Source of the DNA: Roseburia_C sp900315735
GTDB taxonomy: Bacteria > Bacillota > Clostridia > Lachnospirales > Lachnospiraceae
Assembly (NCBI GenBank): GCA_052118425.1
Contig: JBQKHF010000004.1
Reading direction: 5' to 3' (one strand)
DNA: 64,000 bases
Numbering within the stretch: the first letter of the stretch is position 1; the number at the start of each line of letters is the position of its first letter. Shown here in pieces: positions 63,920 through 64,000 of the stretch. The notes under the pieces were generated by a model. It was not told where the DNA came from. It was given only the letters and a program-made list of their open reading frames with translations, and did no database searches. The position numbers and the translations under genes were made by a program.

Positions 63920-63975
63920 ACCTCCAATGTTATACTAAGTACAGGTTCGCCAACCGTACTAAAAACAAAGGAGGT
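63920..63975 (+). promoter_or_regulatory. Possible ribosome-site-masking leader structure
   Basis: ACCTCC (63920-63925) can pair with the ribosome site GGAGGT (63970-63975), closing over an inner hairpin AGTAC-a-GGTT/AACC-GTACT (63938-63960). The alternative is that TATACT at 63931-63936 is a -10 box, in which case transcription would start inside this structure. Confidence 0.35.
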
Positions 63976-63982
63976 ATCCTAA

Positions 63983-64000
63983 ATGGATGTTAATAGTTTA
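63983..64000 (+). CDS. Start of an unidentified gene, cut by the window end
   Basis: ATG 8 nt after a strong GGAGG; only six codons (MDVNSL) are visible. The short start resembles small motility-associated proteins of the YjfB type, but six residues cannot support an identification. Confidence 0.5.

Overview
The window looks like chromosomal DNA of an anaerobic Gram-positive Firmicute, most likely a Lachnospiraceae-type Clostridium. The reasons are the block dgt-like, dnaG, rpoD, trmK, nif3-like, nucleoside kinase; DUF6062- and DUF5057-like proteins; strong AGGAGG ribosome sites; sigma-A promoters with TATAAT boxes; and a type IV pilus cluster without an outer-membrane secretin. This assignment is inference from gene content; no search was run.

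Region 1 (1-7237) holds the 3' end of a copper P-type ATPase fused to a CopZ-like domain with its own internal ribosome site, an intracellular GH13 amylase, a chemoreceptor without a sensory ectodomain, a DUF6062 zinc-ribbon-like protein and a CPA1 antiporter with RCK_C domains. Region 2 (7238-10900) holds an ECF sigma factor and its membrane-anchored beta-propeller partner. They are flanked by two inverted copies of a ~230 nt structured element whose stems covary between the copies. Region 3 (10916-19600) is an Fe-S aldo/keto reductase followed by the housekeeping macromolecular-synthesis block.

Region 4 (19723-38722) is one long type IV pilus locus behind a consensus sigma-A promoter: PilB, PilT, PilC, major pilin, prepilin peptidase, a PilM-PilN fusion, a PilO-like protein, four minor pilins (two above 700 aa) and a 1582-aa exported protein with three repeated Rossmann-like units. 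The RNase P RNA gene follows, with its own promoter.

Region 5 (39417-63734) is the most unusual part. It is a tightly packed ten-gene operon in which the F-ATPase order c, b-delta, alpha, gamma, beta, epsilon is kept. There is no a subunit, the c subunit has lost the ion-binding carboxylate, b and delta are fused and shortened, alpha lacks its C-terminal helices, and epsilon lacks its C-terminal hairpin. The nucleotide-binding and catalytic residues of alpha and beta are kept. The same operon encodes a polytopic membrane protein and four proteins (2072, 524, 243 and 3454 aa), each with one N-terminal membrane anchor followed by an apparently related beta-rich ectodomain. Two continue into collagen-like or polyglycine repeats, and the largest carries GLUG and Fn3-like repeats and a second, C-terminal membrane anchor. 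I infer an ATP-hydrolysing F1-type motor uncoupled from ion flow and coupled to giant surface proteins. It would be analogous in concept to the F1-like ATPases of mycoplasmas, but in a walled Firmicute.
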